Below are positions 13,862 through 25,436 of a stretch of DNA of 64,000 bases, in pieces. A program made the position numbers and the translations under genes. Source of the DNA: Candidula unifasciata (taxonomy: Eukaryota; Mollusca; Gastropoda; Stylommatophora; Geomitridae). Under the pieces are notes generated by a model, which was not told the DNA's origin, made no database searches, and was given only the letters and a program-made list of their open reading frames with translations. Each line of letters begins with the position of its first letter. Positions within the stretch are counted from its first letter, which is position 1. The DNA is taken from contig CAJHNH020004678.1 of NCBI GenBank assembly GCA_905116865.2, positions 115,639 through 179,638 on the forward strand, written 5' to 3'.

Positions 13862-15742
13862 AACGTTCACTAGTATTCAATAAAATACAAATACAATCTC
13901 ATATGTTAAGGTGACTGACAAGCTCGAGGGACCAAAGCAAACATTGATATCCAAAGACTTTTTACTACGCTTGAATGATCCTTCAGAAATACGTGGGCGT
14001 GCTCGACATCTAAGACACTAAATTATTGAGGCCATTATACACAGCTACTTTACATGTGACTAGATTTTTCAATATTTAATATTGCCCTCATTGAGTATGT
14101 GGACAAAGTAGCTCGTCAGATGATTCTTTGTCATGCTAAATCAGCAGTTCCAAGTTTTGGGCCGACCTGACGTCAGCGGTTAGAATGTTCTAGACTGCAC
14201 TCTTATACAGGACATATAAGGTAATGGAGACGTTATCTATAGCCGGTTCTTCTGGTATTGATCCAGTCTAGATCAGTGGTCTCTAGCATTTTTTCAGGTC
14301 GCACCTTCTTGAGTATGTTGCAAGGACCCCTTCCCCCCTCTTTCCCCCTCCCCCACACACCATCTATCGAAAGTGATATCCAGCTACCTCAGTTTGTTTT
14401 CTCTTTTGATCTTACTGTTATTAACTATAAGGCTTGGAACATTAGCTCTTATAATTCTATTGCCCAGAGAGCACCGCAAAACAGCCTTTCCTGAGTTCAA
14501 GAGACAACCCCCATTTCAGTCACTTTGTCTACAGTTGCCTGCAGCTCTTGGGCTTCAGAAATCGGAGAGCCGGAGCCCGAAGAGTCGGAACCTTCCGAAC
14601 AGCTCTAACTGGCGCATCGAATTCTCTCGCTAGCGAACGTATTCTTCGACAACGATTCTCCTGTACTGCTGCATCAGTTTTGGCATTGGTATTTTCTGTT
14701 GTAAAATCCTGATCTGGCCATCGAAGATTTGGCATGAACTCACGCCCTGTCCCAAACATTCGTGCCTAGTATTCATCGTTGTTTTCGAGACATATTTGTT
14801 ACCGCACGCTGCCTACATTCTTTGTTGAATGTCCACATACTTCAAATTAAATCAACTGAATCACCGCTCTTTGAGCTTCTTTGGTCGGATTTTGGATTAA
14901 CCCGGCCATTTTCTCAACGGTCGGAAATAGAACGTTTGTTGGACGGAACGAAAAGCAAGTGCTGTTTAATTCACTGGTAAGTTCTGATGACATGGCTAGG
15001 GCATGATCATGTTTAACGTACACATTTGGCGCAGTGCGGTACGGGCGGGTTTCAGATGAACGCTTCTGATAGAAATTTTGGTACTATTTGATTACTACAA
15101 TCCCTGACTGCATCAGTCCCTGTTCTGACCCCCACCCCACCCGACCACCACGATGCTGTCTTACTCGTACACCTTTCGTCTCTTCGTGTCAGGAACTGTT
15201 TTCTCAACTTCTGTAGCGCTTGCTGTTCAACCTTCACTGTTGTCACGAAAATATGCCCCAGGTTTACTACAAGCATAAAGCTCATCTATGCGATCCATCT
15301 TCCAATAATTTTATTATTTTGTCGCATAATTATAGCCTCCATCTGTCGACTTTTAAGACCCAGCAGCATAGTAGATAGTTTGACGCTTGTTAGGATGTCG
15401 ATTTGTTGATACGGGAAATATAAGTCTTTCCTACAATCTGCCTCAAGCTATGTTCATTTGTGATTCGTGAATAATCCCTTGGCCTTCCCACATACGTTTA
15501 CTATTTCTTTAAATATTCAATAAACGTTCAACATTGGAAGGATTGAAAGAGAACTGGAATTGGGGGATGGGGGAAGGACATAGTACCCACCCCTGACGCT
15601 ATGGTAATGGATCGATACACAGACAGTATCAGTGAATGATTACACAGTGCATTAAAAAAATGTTGTCATCTGGTCAGAATGAAACACATTAACCATCAGC
15701 TAGAGCGCACTATGTGAGAATAGCAGGCTAAGTGGAAAGAGA
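13862..15742. other. unique sequence, nothing firmly recognised
   Basis: No convincing coding region. A CAGTGGTCTC start near 14274 followed by a C-rich tract resembles one terminus of a hAT-type DNA transposon, but no partner end was found. Frames up to 86 codons near 14258-14760 and 15052-15285 have no recognisable content. Confidence 0.45.
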
Positions 15743-16111
15743 CCGATCAAGAAAGATGCTAAAAAAATTAAAAGAGATGGGTGGACGGAGTGAAGGAGAC
15801 ATTTTTTGTGTGTGGGTTAGTTGCGTATCCTTTACAGAACACTGCAGAACCAAACCCAACAGCCACTGGCTGATGTATAGTTTTTGTAGGCAAATTTACG
15901 TCCAGTAGTTTGCCATTGCTTGCTGGACGGTCGGCTTTCTTGATACCACTGTCGAAACCAACGCAACGCGCATGGCCCGCAGATGGGATCGAACCCGGCA
16001 TCCCCGCATTACGAAGCATTCGCATCGACTTAGCCACAGAGCCCTAGGCCGATCAAGAATGATAATTTAAAAAAAAAAGAGATGGGTGGACGGAGTTAAG
16101 GAGTCATTATA
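15743..16111. repeat. approximately 60-bp direct repeats flanking a SINE
   Basis: CCGATCAAGAAAGATGCT...GGTGGACGGAGTGAAGGAG at about 15743-15803 recurs, with a few differences, at about 16050-16110. The copies sit directly outside the SINE at 15817-16044. This is either an unusually long target-site duplication or a local duplication that the SINE joined. Confidence 0.85.
15817..16044 (-). mobile_element. tRNA-derived SINE, copy 1
   Basis: Read on the minus strand, the element starts GGGCTCTGTGGCTAAGTCG, with a box A-like TGGCTAAGTCGATG (16023-16036). A perfect box B-like GGTTCGATCCC follows (15985-15995), as in a pol III promoter of tRNA origin. About 150 bp of non-tRNA body follow and end near 15817. 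A second copy with the same order of parts lies at 23243-23474. Whether the body belongs to a named SINE superfamily I cannot decide without a search. Confidence 0.85.
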
Positions 16112-17149
16112 GAAACAAAATATAACATTAACACACGCTACGGAACTTCGCGCAGCATTTTAGCAAACGAAAACAGCTACACAAAATAGAATATCGGTGA
16201 GAAGGAATCTGTCACGTGACTTTGAGAACGATTTTCCAAGTGTAGGGGCAGGAACAGGCTAGTAGTCTAGAGGATAATTACATTCTCAAATATTGATTTG
16301 CACTCGTAGACGGAGAGGAATGAAGTAGAACTTACTTCATACCCAGTGACGCCGACTCAAGCTCAGAGAATACAATGGAATAAAGACAATATTGAGGATA
16401 CAATTATGACTTTATGATATTTTAACAGAGCCGAACTGTTGCCACCTGCTATGCTGACCGTAAACCTGGTATCAGAGGATTGTGTGTCGCCGTGACAGTT
16501 CCAAGGGACCAACTGCTTTCTAACAAGCATGACGTGAAAGGCGAGTAATTAGAGTTGCATCTAAGAGACGAGCAATCAACAGTCTGCACCCAAATAAACC
16601 ATGTCAGACGGGTGACTATCAAAACCCAAGTTCTGATGCCAGACTGACGTCGAGAAGTGGACGAATAACTAAAACTTTCTGTTGGGGAAGCTTACACCAA
16701 GGTTACGCTAGCCTTTACGCTAAGGAGGGATGCAGGAGAAAAAAAAAAGGGGGGGGGGCCGAGGGGATTTGGTGTGACAATAATATAATAATAAAAACAG
16801 TTGGCTGAAAATGTCTCCTGTGCTGTGTTCATGGTAGCACATACCTGGTTCACAGGTGTAGTCCTGCGTCATAAAATATTGAATCTAGAGCCACTACCTT
16901 GCATCGTATACAAGAGTACTATGTGTTGTAACATATTTGAGCTGACGCCCCTGTTTGAACAACGGGCGACTGTCTGCATTTGGCTGGCTACGGCAAACAT
17001 TGTCAACATAAATTATTATATCTATCAAGGTGAAGCGGCGGCTCTCTGAGCTGCTGCATTTAATAATAATTCGTCTTTTACTATGGTTTTGAAGAAAGAG
17101 GTGTGTGTGTGGTTGGGGGGGGGGGGTTTGGGCGCCGGCTTGGGAAGAG
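16112..17149. other. unique sequence, nothing recognised
   Basis: No gene, RNA or repeat family recognised. There is an A8 next to a G9 run near 16741-16758. The longest frame (82 codons near 16801) has no recognisable features. Confidence 0.5.
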
Positions 17150-17665
17150 GTCGCTAACGTAGAAAATTGTTACAGGGCTGATTCTATTATCAAGCTGGCT
17201 TTGGACGCAGCGAAACAACGTAGGGGACGGGCCTCGGTGAGCTGGTCCAGGTGTCTAGCGGAAAAGAGTTTTTCATCCCTTGAAAGTCCATCGTGTCCGA
17301 ATTGTCTGCCAGTGATCCTCTGCCACCTGCTAACAAAAGTCCAACATGTGTCCGGTAAACCAATCGTAAGCTTGTCGCTCGGTCGCCCAGGTACGCTGAC
17401 TGTTCTAATTAGGCTGCCGCGACGACTTCTTATCTCACAGTACCTTCTGCAAAACCACCAAGTCGTCTTGTCCCTATCCGAAAGAAAAACACCATCCGGT
17501 AATTTCGTGCAGCATGGTACCAGTCTTGAGCTTCATGAACTCAGGTGGGCCCACCTCCGAAAGTGTCTAGGAGAAATCGTGGGCCGAAACACTTGTCGAC
17601 GAGGATAATTTCTACTGATGACTGGTAGATCCCTGCTGTACTTGCTCCCTGTGAGTTTATTCCTT
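17150..17665 (+). mobile_element. LINE 3' end (endonuclease-tailed family), plus strand
   Basis: This stretch is homologous, in opposite orientation, to 27787-28260, and its last 140 bp also to 55263-55465. It begins inside the last codons of the family's ORF (compare GACGCAGCGAAACAACG with the end of the reading frame near 28210) and then carries the 3' UTR. The shared UTR landmark GGGCCGAAACACTTGTCGAC lies near 17581, followed by CCCTGCTGTACTTGC near the end. It is 5'-truncated, as is usual for LINE insertions. A 167-codon open frame across it is incidental. Confidence 0.75.
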
Positions 17666-17865
17666 TCAAATGATTTGAGCACTATGGATACAATCATGAA
17701 TGTTCAATCTCAGTAGAACTTTGCGAGAGATCCCAGTTGCATGTTTTGTGACTATTCTGTCAAGCATTGCTGTTTCTTGTTTCTGCTATAAAGTTGAATA
17801 TTATAGCTGTTCTGGAAGAATGTTTCAGAATAATTTAGCTGTTTTATTTTCAGAGTTAAAATTGC

Positions 17866-20440
17866 ATGGTTGGTCAGTTAGTTGGTCGCTTAGTTGGTTA
17901 ATTAGGGGACTAAATGGTTGGTTTGTGGGCAGACTGGTTGACTAGTGAGCAGTCTGGTTAGTTAGTGGGCAGACTGGTTGACTAGTGGGCAGGCTGGTTA
18001 GTTAGAGGGCACACTGGTTGACTAGTGGGCAGGCTGGTTGACTAGTGTGCAGTCTGGTTAGTTAGTGGGTAGACTGGTTGACTAGTGGGCAGGCTGGTTA
18101 GTTAGTGGGCAGACTGGTTGACTAGTGTGCAGTCTGGTTAGTTAGTGGGCAGGCTGGTTGACTAGTGTGCAGACTGGTTAGTTAGTGGGCAGACTGGTTG
18201 ACTAGTGGGCAGGCTGGTTGACTAGTGGGCAGGCTGGTTGACTCGTGTGCAGTCTGGTTAGTTAGTGGGCATACTGGTTGACTAGTGGGCAGGCTGGTTG
18301 ACTCGTGTGCAGTCTGGTTAGTAGTGGGCAGACTGGTTAGTTTGTGGGCAGGCTGGTGAGTTAGTGTGCAGTCTGGTGAGTTAGTGTGCAGTCTGGTGAG
18401 TTAGTGGGCAGTCTGGTGAGTTAGTGTGCAGTCTGGTGAGTTAGTGGGCAGGCTGGTGAGTTAGTGGGCAGTCTGGTGAGTTAGTGGGCAGTCTGGTGAG
18501 TTAGTGGGCAGGCTGGTGTTACTCAGGCTGGTGAGTTAGTGGGCAGGCTGGTGAGTTAGTGGGCAGTCTGGTGAGTTAGTGGGCAGGCTGGTGAGTTAGT
18601 GGGCAGTCTGGTGAGTTAGTGGGCAGTCTGGTGAGTTAGTGGGCAGTCTGGTGAGTTAGTGGGCAGGCTGGTTGACTAGTGGGCAGGCTGGTTGACTAGT
18701 GGGCAGGCTGGTTGACTAGTGGGCAGGCTGGTTGACTAGTGGGCAGGCTGGTGGGTTAGTGGGCAGGCTGGTGAGTTAGTGGGCAGGCTGGTGAGTTAGT
18801 GGGCAGGCTGGTGAGTTAGTGGGCAGGCTGGTGAGTTAGTGGGCAGGCTGGTGAGTTAGTGGGCAGGCTGGTGAGTTAGTGGGCAGGCTGGTGAGTTAGT
18901 GGGCAGGCTGGTGAGTTAGTGGGCAGGCTGGTGAGTTAGTGGGCAGGCTGGTGAGTTAGTGGGCAGGCTGGTGAGTTAGTGGGCAGGCTGGTGAGTTAGT
19001 GGGCATGCTGGTGAGTTAGTGGGCAGGCTGGTGAGTTAGTGGGCCGACTGGTTGACTAGTGGGCAGGCTGGTAAGTTAGTGGGCAGGCTGTGAGTTAGTG
19101 GGCAGACTGGTTGACTAGTGGGCAGGCTGGTTGACTAGTGGGCCGACTGGTTGACTAGTGGGCAGGCTGGTGAGTTAGTGGGCAGGCTGGTGAGTTAGTG
19201 GGCAGGCTGGTGAGTTAGTGGGCAGGCTGGTGAGTTAGTGGGCAGGCTGGTGAGTTAGTGGGCAGGCTGGTGAGTTAGTGGGCAGGCTGGTGAGTTAGTG
19301 GGCAGGCTGGTGAGTTAGTGGGCAGACTGGTTGACTAGTGGGCAGGCTGGTGAGTTAGTGGGCAGGCTGGTGAGTTAGTGGGCAGGCTGGTGAGTTAGTG
19401 GGCAGGCTGGTGAGTTAGTGGGCAGGCTGGTGAGTTAGTGGGCAGGCTGGTGAGTTAGTGGGCAGGCTGGTGAGCTGGTAGTGGGCAGGCTGGTGAGTTA
19501 GTGGGCAGGCTGGTGAGTTAGTGGGCAGGCTGGTGAGTTAGTGGGCAGGCTGGTGAGTGGGCAGGCTTAGTTAGTGGGCAGGCTGGTGAGTTAGTGGGCA
19601 GGCTGGTGAGTTAGTGGGAGTTAGTAGGGCAGGCTGGTGAGTTAGTGGGCAGGCTGGTGAGTTAGTGGGCAGGCTGGTGAGTTAGTGGGCAGGCTGGTGA
19701 GTTAGTGGGCAGGCTGGTGAGTTAGTGGGCAGGCTGGTGAGTTAGTGGGCAGGCTAGTGGTGAGTTAGTGGGCAGGCTGGTGAGTTAGTGGGCAGGCTGG
19801 TGAGTTAGTGGGCAGGCTGGTGAGTTAGTGGGCAGGCTGGTGAGTTAGTGGGCAGGCTGGTGAGTTAGTGGGCAGGCTGGTGAGTTAGTGGGCAGGCTGG
19901 TGAGTTAGTGGGCAGGCTGGTGAGTTAGTGGGCAGGCTGGTGAGTTAGTGGGCAGGCTGGTGAGTTAGTGGGCAGGCTGGTGAGTTAGTGGGCAGGGCTG
20001 GTGAGTAGTGGCAGGCTGGTGAGTTAGGGCAGGCTGGTGAGTTAGTGGGCAGGCTGGTGAGTTAGTGGGCAGGCTGGTGAGTTAGTGGGCAGGCTGGTGA
20101 GTTAGTGGGCAGCTGGTGAGTTAGTGGGCAGTATGGTCAGTTAGTGGGCAGGCTGGTGAGTTAGTGGGCAGTATGGTCAGTTAGAGGGCAGGCTGGTGAG
20201 TTAGTGGGCAGTATGGTGAGTTAGTGGGCATTATGGTGAGTTAGTGGGCAGTCTGATGTGTTAATGGGCAGTATGGTCAGTTAGTGGACAGGCTGGTGAG
20301 TTAGTGGGCAGGCTGGTTGACTAGTAGACAGACTTATTAGTTAGTGGGTAGGTTGATTAGCTAGTGGGTAGGTTGACTTGTGGGTAAGTTGATTGATTGT
20401 CGGCAGGCAGATTGACTAGTGAGTTGATTTGTTGAAAATC
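17866..20440. repeat. 20-bp minisatellite, about 125 units
   Basis: The dominant unit is GTGAGTTAGTGGGCAGGCTG. A second type, GTTGACTAGTGGGCAGGCTG, and a third with GTTAGTTAGTGGGCAGACTG dominate the left 500 bp, where they alternate. From about 18760 to 20100 the array is nearly homogeneous apart from a few partial units (near 19475, 19555, 19615, 19755 and 20000). The right end decays again with CAGTATGGT variants. Both edges are old and diverged while the centre is young, the expected shape of an array growing in its middle. Confidence 0.97.
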
Positions 20441-20689
20441 TTCTGGAAGACTTGAGTTTTAACGCTTTCAGTCTCAGAATGCTGAGGAGCAGATTCCACG
20501 AAAAATTGCATGTGTTTACATTGAAGCTGAATATGCAGAGGATAGGTTTAGTGGGAAAACACTGGCTATGGGCAGGGCTTTTATTATATTATAAAAGGGT
20601 GCCTGTACTCGTCATGTCTTTTACAACAGCGCTGAGAACGTGATAACTACAGCTGTGTTCAGCAAAAACCAGTGCCAACTATATGTGTT

Positions 20690-20918
20690 AAACATCGTGT
20701 ATGATATATGTTCCATGTGATGTGTTCCATATTGTGTATAATATGTGTTCCATATCATGTGTGATATGTCTTTCACGTCATGTGTGATATCTGTTCCACG
20801 TCACGTATGATATGTCTTCCACGTCGTATGTGATAAGTGTTCAACATTATGTATGATTTGTTTTCTTTCTACGTGATGTGTGATATGTGTTCCACGTCAT
20901 GTGTGATATGTGTACCAC

Positions 20919-20996
<78 letters not shown>

Positions 20997-21350
20997 CGTG
21001 TGTGTATATCTATGTATGTCTTCCAAGTCATATATGATTTGTGTTCTACGTCATGTATGTTTTGTGTTCTACATCATGTGTGATATGTGTTCTATATCAT
21101 GTGTGATATGTGTTTCATATCATGTGTGATATGTGTTCCATATCATGTGAGATATGTGTTACATGTCATGTGTGATATGTGTTCCATATCATGTATGATA
21201 TGTGTTCCATATCATGTGAGATATGTGTTCCATATCATGTGTAATATGTGTTCCATATCATGTGAAATGTGTTCCATATTATGTGTGATATGTGTTCCAT
21301 ATTATGTGAGATATGAGTTACATATCATGTGTGATATGTGTTCCATATTG
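20690..21350. repeat. 23-bp hairpin-bearing minisatellite, interrupted by (TA)n
   Basis: The unit contains GATATGTGTTCCATATC, an inverted repeat (GATATG/CATATC) with a 5-base loop. About ten diverged units precede and about fifteen better units follow a pure (TA)n tract. The Cys/Ile-rich reading frames across it reflect the unit only. Confidence 0.92.
20921..20992. repeat. (TA)n microsatellite
   Basis: About 36 TA dinucleotides inside the 23-bp array, probably grown from the AT-rich CATATATG-type variants of that unit. Confidence 0.96.
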
Positions 21351-21749
21351 ACTGGCCCTGACTCTAACCCCTTCCTCAAAGCCTCAGCCTATGTCCCACG
21401 AGAAAGTGCAGCGTACGACCCGTGGAAACAACGATTTTCTGCTTAAAATTGAAAACGCAATGTCAGCGGCCACTGCTCACACAACAACGATTAACTTGCA
21501 ACGAAGACAGCTTTGCGAAGGAAATAGTACGCCTTGACACCTCTCTAATGTAGACCAGCTTGAGCAAGCTTGAATGAAATGTCAGCTAGTGTGTAGCTGG
21601 GCCCGACTTCATGAATAGAACCTACTATTATTTTGCCCCCCCCCCCTTTTCCACACACAGACTGGTTCGTTACTGCCCCTTTCTATGTCAAAAAGGGTTA
21701 TAGTAAGACACAGAAAATAAGGACTATGCTCCATAGTGGGCATCAGAAG
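21351..21749. other. unique sequence, nothing recognised
   Basis: About 400 bp between the 23-bp array and the palindrome. It holds a C10 run near 21637. No gene seen. Confidence 0.5.
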
Positions 21750-22600
21750 GAAATTATGCTATCCTCCGAATTACGGTCCCAAATTATCGAGGCCAGAAAT
21801 ATACAACAGGGCCTCATTACGTCATCCGCTATAAACATTTAAAAGTTCTAACTCGGAAAATATAAGGAACGAAAAATATCAGGAAAACGAGGAAGTAGAC
21901 TACTTATTGATAATTAAGGCCTTTATATGTGAAAATTATAGCACAGAAGTTGCAGATAGTGCCCGAAATTATGCTCTTTGTGGCTGTAGCGCCATTGGAA
22001 CTCCGCCAAATAAGATCTGAACAGGGCGCGGCTAGTGCCCAATTTGTAGCGCACTCTTCGTTCTAGCAGCATCCACAATACCGCAGAAAAGCTTCCGCCG
22101 AGTTAAAGTCAGCGCCGAGAGTTTCCCCAGAGCCGCTACGAGCGGTGCGGAGGAGGAGGGGGGGGTAAACTAGATGGCTGATACCCACGAGCAGCAGCTA
22201 CTGCATCTCCTGCAGCTTCCTCCATTTTATTTGCTCGTGAGTCCTAGCCATTTAGTATTGCCCCTCTCCGCGCTGCGCATAGCGGCGCGGGGGATACCCT
22301 AGGTGGTGGTGGTATAGTCGATGGAAAGAGCTCCGCAATTTACACATGGCTGAGGTCCCTGTTAAGGTATTTTCTTAGCGTCGATAATTTAGGACCGCAT
22401 TTTAGAGGTCAGCTCCATCGTTTGTATTGTTGTGTTTCGCAAAATTATTGACGGCATTTAATCCTATTTTTGCCGCAGTTTATTCGCCAGAAAGCAGTCC
22501 GGAATTTACATGTGATTTAGCACCTGTTAGGGTATATTTCCGGCGTCAATAATTTGGGACAGTGATTCGGGGGATAGCCGGAAATTATTATATTTTTTTC
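21750..22600. repeat. large imperfect palindrome (foldback element candidate)
   Basis: Three nested inverted segments can be read. The outer arm near 21760-21835 (CGGTCCCAAATTATCGAGGC) is the reverse complement of the right arm near 22515-22585. A second, diverged copy of the right arm lies near 22335-22420. Inside, GCCGCTACGAGCGGTGCGG (about 22134) pairs with the GC-rich block near 22270. ACTAGATGGCTG...CACGAGCA (22170-22197) pairs with TGCTCGTGAG...CATTTAGT (22229-22253). The centre is near 22.21 kb for the inner pairs. This resembles a non-autonomous DNA foldback element or MITE, but I could not define its ends or a target duplication. Confidence 0.6.
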
Positions 22601-23230
22601 TACTAGATGTGTTTATTTCTTGTTTTGATTATATTCGTGTGATATTATGCCCCAACACCCGATATTAATTTGTTCCTTACAACATAAATAAGTCTGCGGT
22701 TTGGCCCCTAGTACACACTAATATGGTTAAGTAGTGTCTGCATGTGATATTTTGTACATGTTCCTAACGATACAGTTATTTCATTGAAATCGCGTTTCAC
22801 TTTTCTATTTTCTCTCTAACCCCCCACTCTACCCATCTAAGAGCCACCCACCCACGAACCACCCAAAATGTGTTGGTGGCAATAAACCCTACACAAATCT
22901 TCGCATGTTTGTCAGTGTCCTTCACCCACCTTCTCACCTTCTCGATTCTGTTGACCTGAGAGAACATTGTGACACAAACAACCCTCCTCCCACCTTTCCC
23001 ATCTCCCCCCGCCCACGAACACACCCATTTACCTGTGGCACTTGTATCAGACACAAAGATCACCTGACACTATACAATTTGGGTCTGCAGGGAGGTGGGT
23101 GTCGCCGGGTCACAGGCGTCTGAAAACTTGCACAACTGGTTAGGTTATTTTACGAGCAGACATTTGCTGATGTAGTTTAAAGGCTGCGGTAACCCCCTTC
23201 CCCCTCCATAACTGATTAGGACAAGCCAAT
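22601..23230. other. unique sequence, C-rich in part
   Basis: No gene recognised. From 22800 to 23080 the plus strand is rich in CCACCC and CTCCC. Opposing short frames here are compositional. Confidence 0.5.
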
Positions 23231-23486
23231 GAGAAAACTAAAAAGGTTAGTTGCGTATCGTTTACAGGACGTTGCAGAACCAACCCCAACAGCCCCTGGC
23301 TGTTGTGTGGTTTTTCTAGGCAAATTTACGTCTAGCAGTTTGCCATTCTTTTGGACGGTCGGCTTTCTTGATACCACTGTCGAAACCAACGCAAGGCACA
23401 TGGCCCGCAGCTGGGATCAAACCCGGCATCCCGGCATTACGAAGCGTTCGCATCGACTTAGCCTTAGAGCCGACGAGAAAACTAAA
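23231..23486 (-). mobile_element. tRNA-derived SINE, copy 2, with 12-bp target duplication
   Basis: This is the same element as at 15817-16044. On the minus strand a GGCTAAGTCGATGCG box A region is followed by GGGTTTGATCCC (box B with one C-to-T change). It then has the same body, ending TAACTAACC near 23245. The 12-bp duplication GAGAAAACTAAA is present at 23231-23242 and 23475-23486, directly flanking the insertion. This is typical of LINE-mobilised retroposons and fixes the element ends at 23243 and 23474. Confidence 0.92.
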
Positions 23487-23655
23487 GCAAGCTAATGGTC
23501 TCAGTCAAGACTATCTCGTTGGATGTGAGTGGACAGGTAGATGATGCTGACTGCTCACTGAACCATGCAGCCCACTAATACCTAGATCTGTTTCACGGTG
23601 TACCCCTCAGGTTATCGTGACTGACAACACCAGAGATGTAATAGTTGAAATTATC

Positions 23656-24262
23656 CGTTGGCCCCTACATAGCGCTCTTGTCTAGCTCGTTGGCCCTTAC
23701 ATAGCGCTCTTGTCTAGCCCGTTAGCCCCTACATAGCGCTCCTGTCTAGCTCGTTGGCCCCTACATAGCGCTCTTGTCTAGCCCGTTGGCCCCTACATAG
23801 CGCTCTTGTCTGGCCCGTTAGCCCCTACATAGCGCTCCTGTCTAGCTCGTTGGCCCCTACATAGCGCTCCTGTCTAGCTCGTTGGCCTCTACATAGCGCT
23901 CCTGTCTAGCTCGTTGGCCCCTACATAGCGCTCTTGTTTAGCCCGTTAGCCCCTACATAGCGCTCTTGTCTAGCCCGTTGACCCCTACATAGCGCTCCTG
24001 TCTAGCTCGTTGGCCCCTACATAGCGCTCTTGTCTAGCCCGTTAGCCCCTACATAGCGCTCTTGTCTAGCTCGTTGGCCCCTACATAGCAGCGATCTTGT
24101 CTAGCCCGTTGACCCCTACATAGCGCTCTTGTCTAGCCCGTTAGCCCCTACATAGCGCTCCTGTCTAGCTCGTTGGCCCTTACATAGCGCTCTTGTCTAG
24201 CCCGTTGGCCCCTACATAGCGCTCTTGTCTAGCCCGTGGGCCCTTACATAGCGCTCTTGTCT
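23656..24262. repeat. 32-bp minisatellite with a tRNA D-arm-like unit
   Basis: About 19 units built on CCCCTACATAGCGCTCTTGT plus TAGCYCGTTGG. Variation is concentrated at TTG/CTG, CTC/CCC and TTGG/TTAG. The order TAGCTCGTTGG then TAGCGCTC resembles the box A/D-arm and anticodon-stem half of a tRNA with one base missing and four inserted. That may mean descent from a tRNA-like SINE head, but the match is short and this is inference. Confidence 0.93.
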
Positions 24263-24737
24263 AACCTCATTATTTTGACTTGTTCCTGCAGTCTGGCCAA
24301 GGTTGCCAATTCAATTGTCGCTTGATTCAATTCATAAATCTGCCTCTGCAAGATCAACCTGGTCCACTGCTGGTTTGCTTCCTACATTTTGAGCCAGCAA
24401 GCCTATCGACTGTTTCGTTTTCTCTTACACTTTACCGTACTAGGGAAAACATGTAATTTACAAAGCCTAAAATTAGAAGTGGAAAATATGGCAACGAAGT
24501 ATTCGTCCACTTCTGGAATTTAGTCTAGTTTCAGAACTTGAATTTCACGTGCGCACCCGTTCTACAAATCTTAGTTGTATGCAGAATGTTATTTTCTCGC
24601 TTCTGGGTGGAGATGCACTTCGACTTCGAAGGAATCCCCTTAATTAGTCGACTCTTACGACATGCTTGTTAGGGAGGTAGTGAATTTTTTTTGGTCTTCC
24701 TTAATGGCGCCCTAGAATCCACACCTCGCTACATTTC
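24263..24737. other. unique sequence with a dispersed repeat tail
   Basis: No gene. At about 24505-24690 it shares two blocks with other places in the window. GTCCACTTCTG...TTCAGAACTTGAATTT recurs near 49616-49656. CTTAATTAGTCGACTCTTAC recurs near 49733 and 63277 in diverged form. This marks an unnamed dispersed element. Confidence 0.6.
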
Positions 24738-25190
24738 TTTGGTAGCTGTCAGAGCATTGATGTTAATGCTACAGTTTTTTGGTAGCTGTCTGAGTGTCGA
24801 CGTTTTCGCTACATTTCTTTGCTAGCTGTCTGAGTAATGATTTTGTTGCTACACTTCTTTGGTAGCTGTATGAGTAATAGTATTGTCGCTACAGTTCTGT
24901 GTATCTGTGAGTATTGATGTTGTCGCTACAGTTCTGTGTATCTGTCTGAGTATTGATGTTGTGGCTACAGTTCTTTGGTGGTTGTCTGAGCAATGATGTT
25001 GTGGCTACAGTTCTTTCGTAGCTGTCTGAGTATTGATGTTGTCGCTACAATTCTTTAGTAGATGTCTGATTAGTGATGTGGTCGCTACAATTCTTTGCTA
25101 GCTGTCTGAGCAATAATGTTGTCGCTACAGTTCTTTGGTAGCTGTCTGAGTGTCGATGTTGTCGCTAAAGTTCTTCAACTGCTATCCAAG
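24738..25190. repeat. 40-bp minisatellite, diverged
   Basis: About eleven units sharing GTTGTCGCTACAGTTCTTTG and GGTAGCTGTCTGAGTATTGA. Pairwise differences are several per unit and some units lack 2-4 bases, so this is one of the older arrays here. Confidence 0.9.
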
Positions 25191-25436
25191 ACTCAGTGTT
25201 GTCGTTCCTCCTCCTCATTAGCATCAGGTGCCGGGTCGTGACGCAAGTTAATGTTTTTCAGTTTGTCTGCAAATTGTCCATGCCTCACGTGCATGTAACA
25301 ACACAGGAGCAACATATCATTGTAACTCTTTTGCTTACTAAAACTGACATCTTCCTATTGGTGATAATCTTTGACTCTTGCTAAAGGCCACCCTTGCATA
25401 GCGACTATAGTTCTAATTTCTGAACGGCATCTTACT

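Noticed and set aside
14270..14345. hAT transposon terminus (CAGTGGTCTC plus C-rich stretch)
   Set aside because: No matching inverted end or 8-bp duplication was found nearby; too short to support.
17105..17608. 167-codon ORF as a novel protein
   Set aside because: The region is the 3' UTR of a LINE family with copies at 27.8 and 55.3 kb; the frame is incidental.
23656..24262. CRISPR-like array
   Set aside because: No unique spacers between repeats, eukaryotic context, and head-to-tail units with shared point variants.
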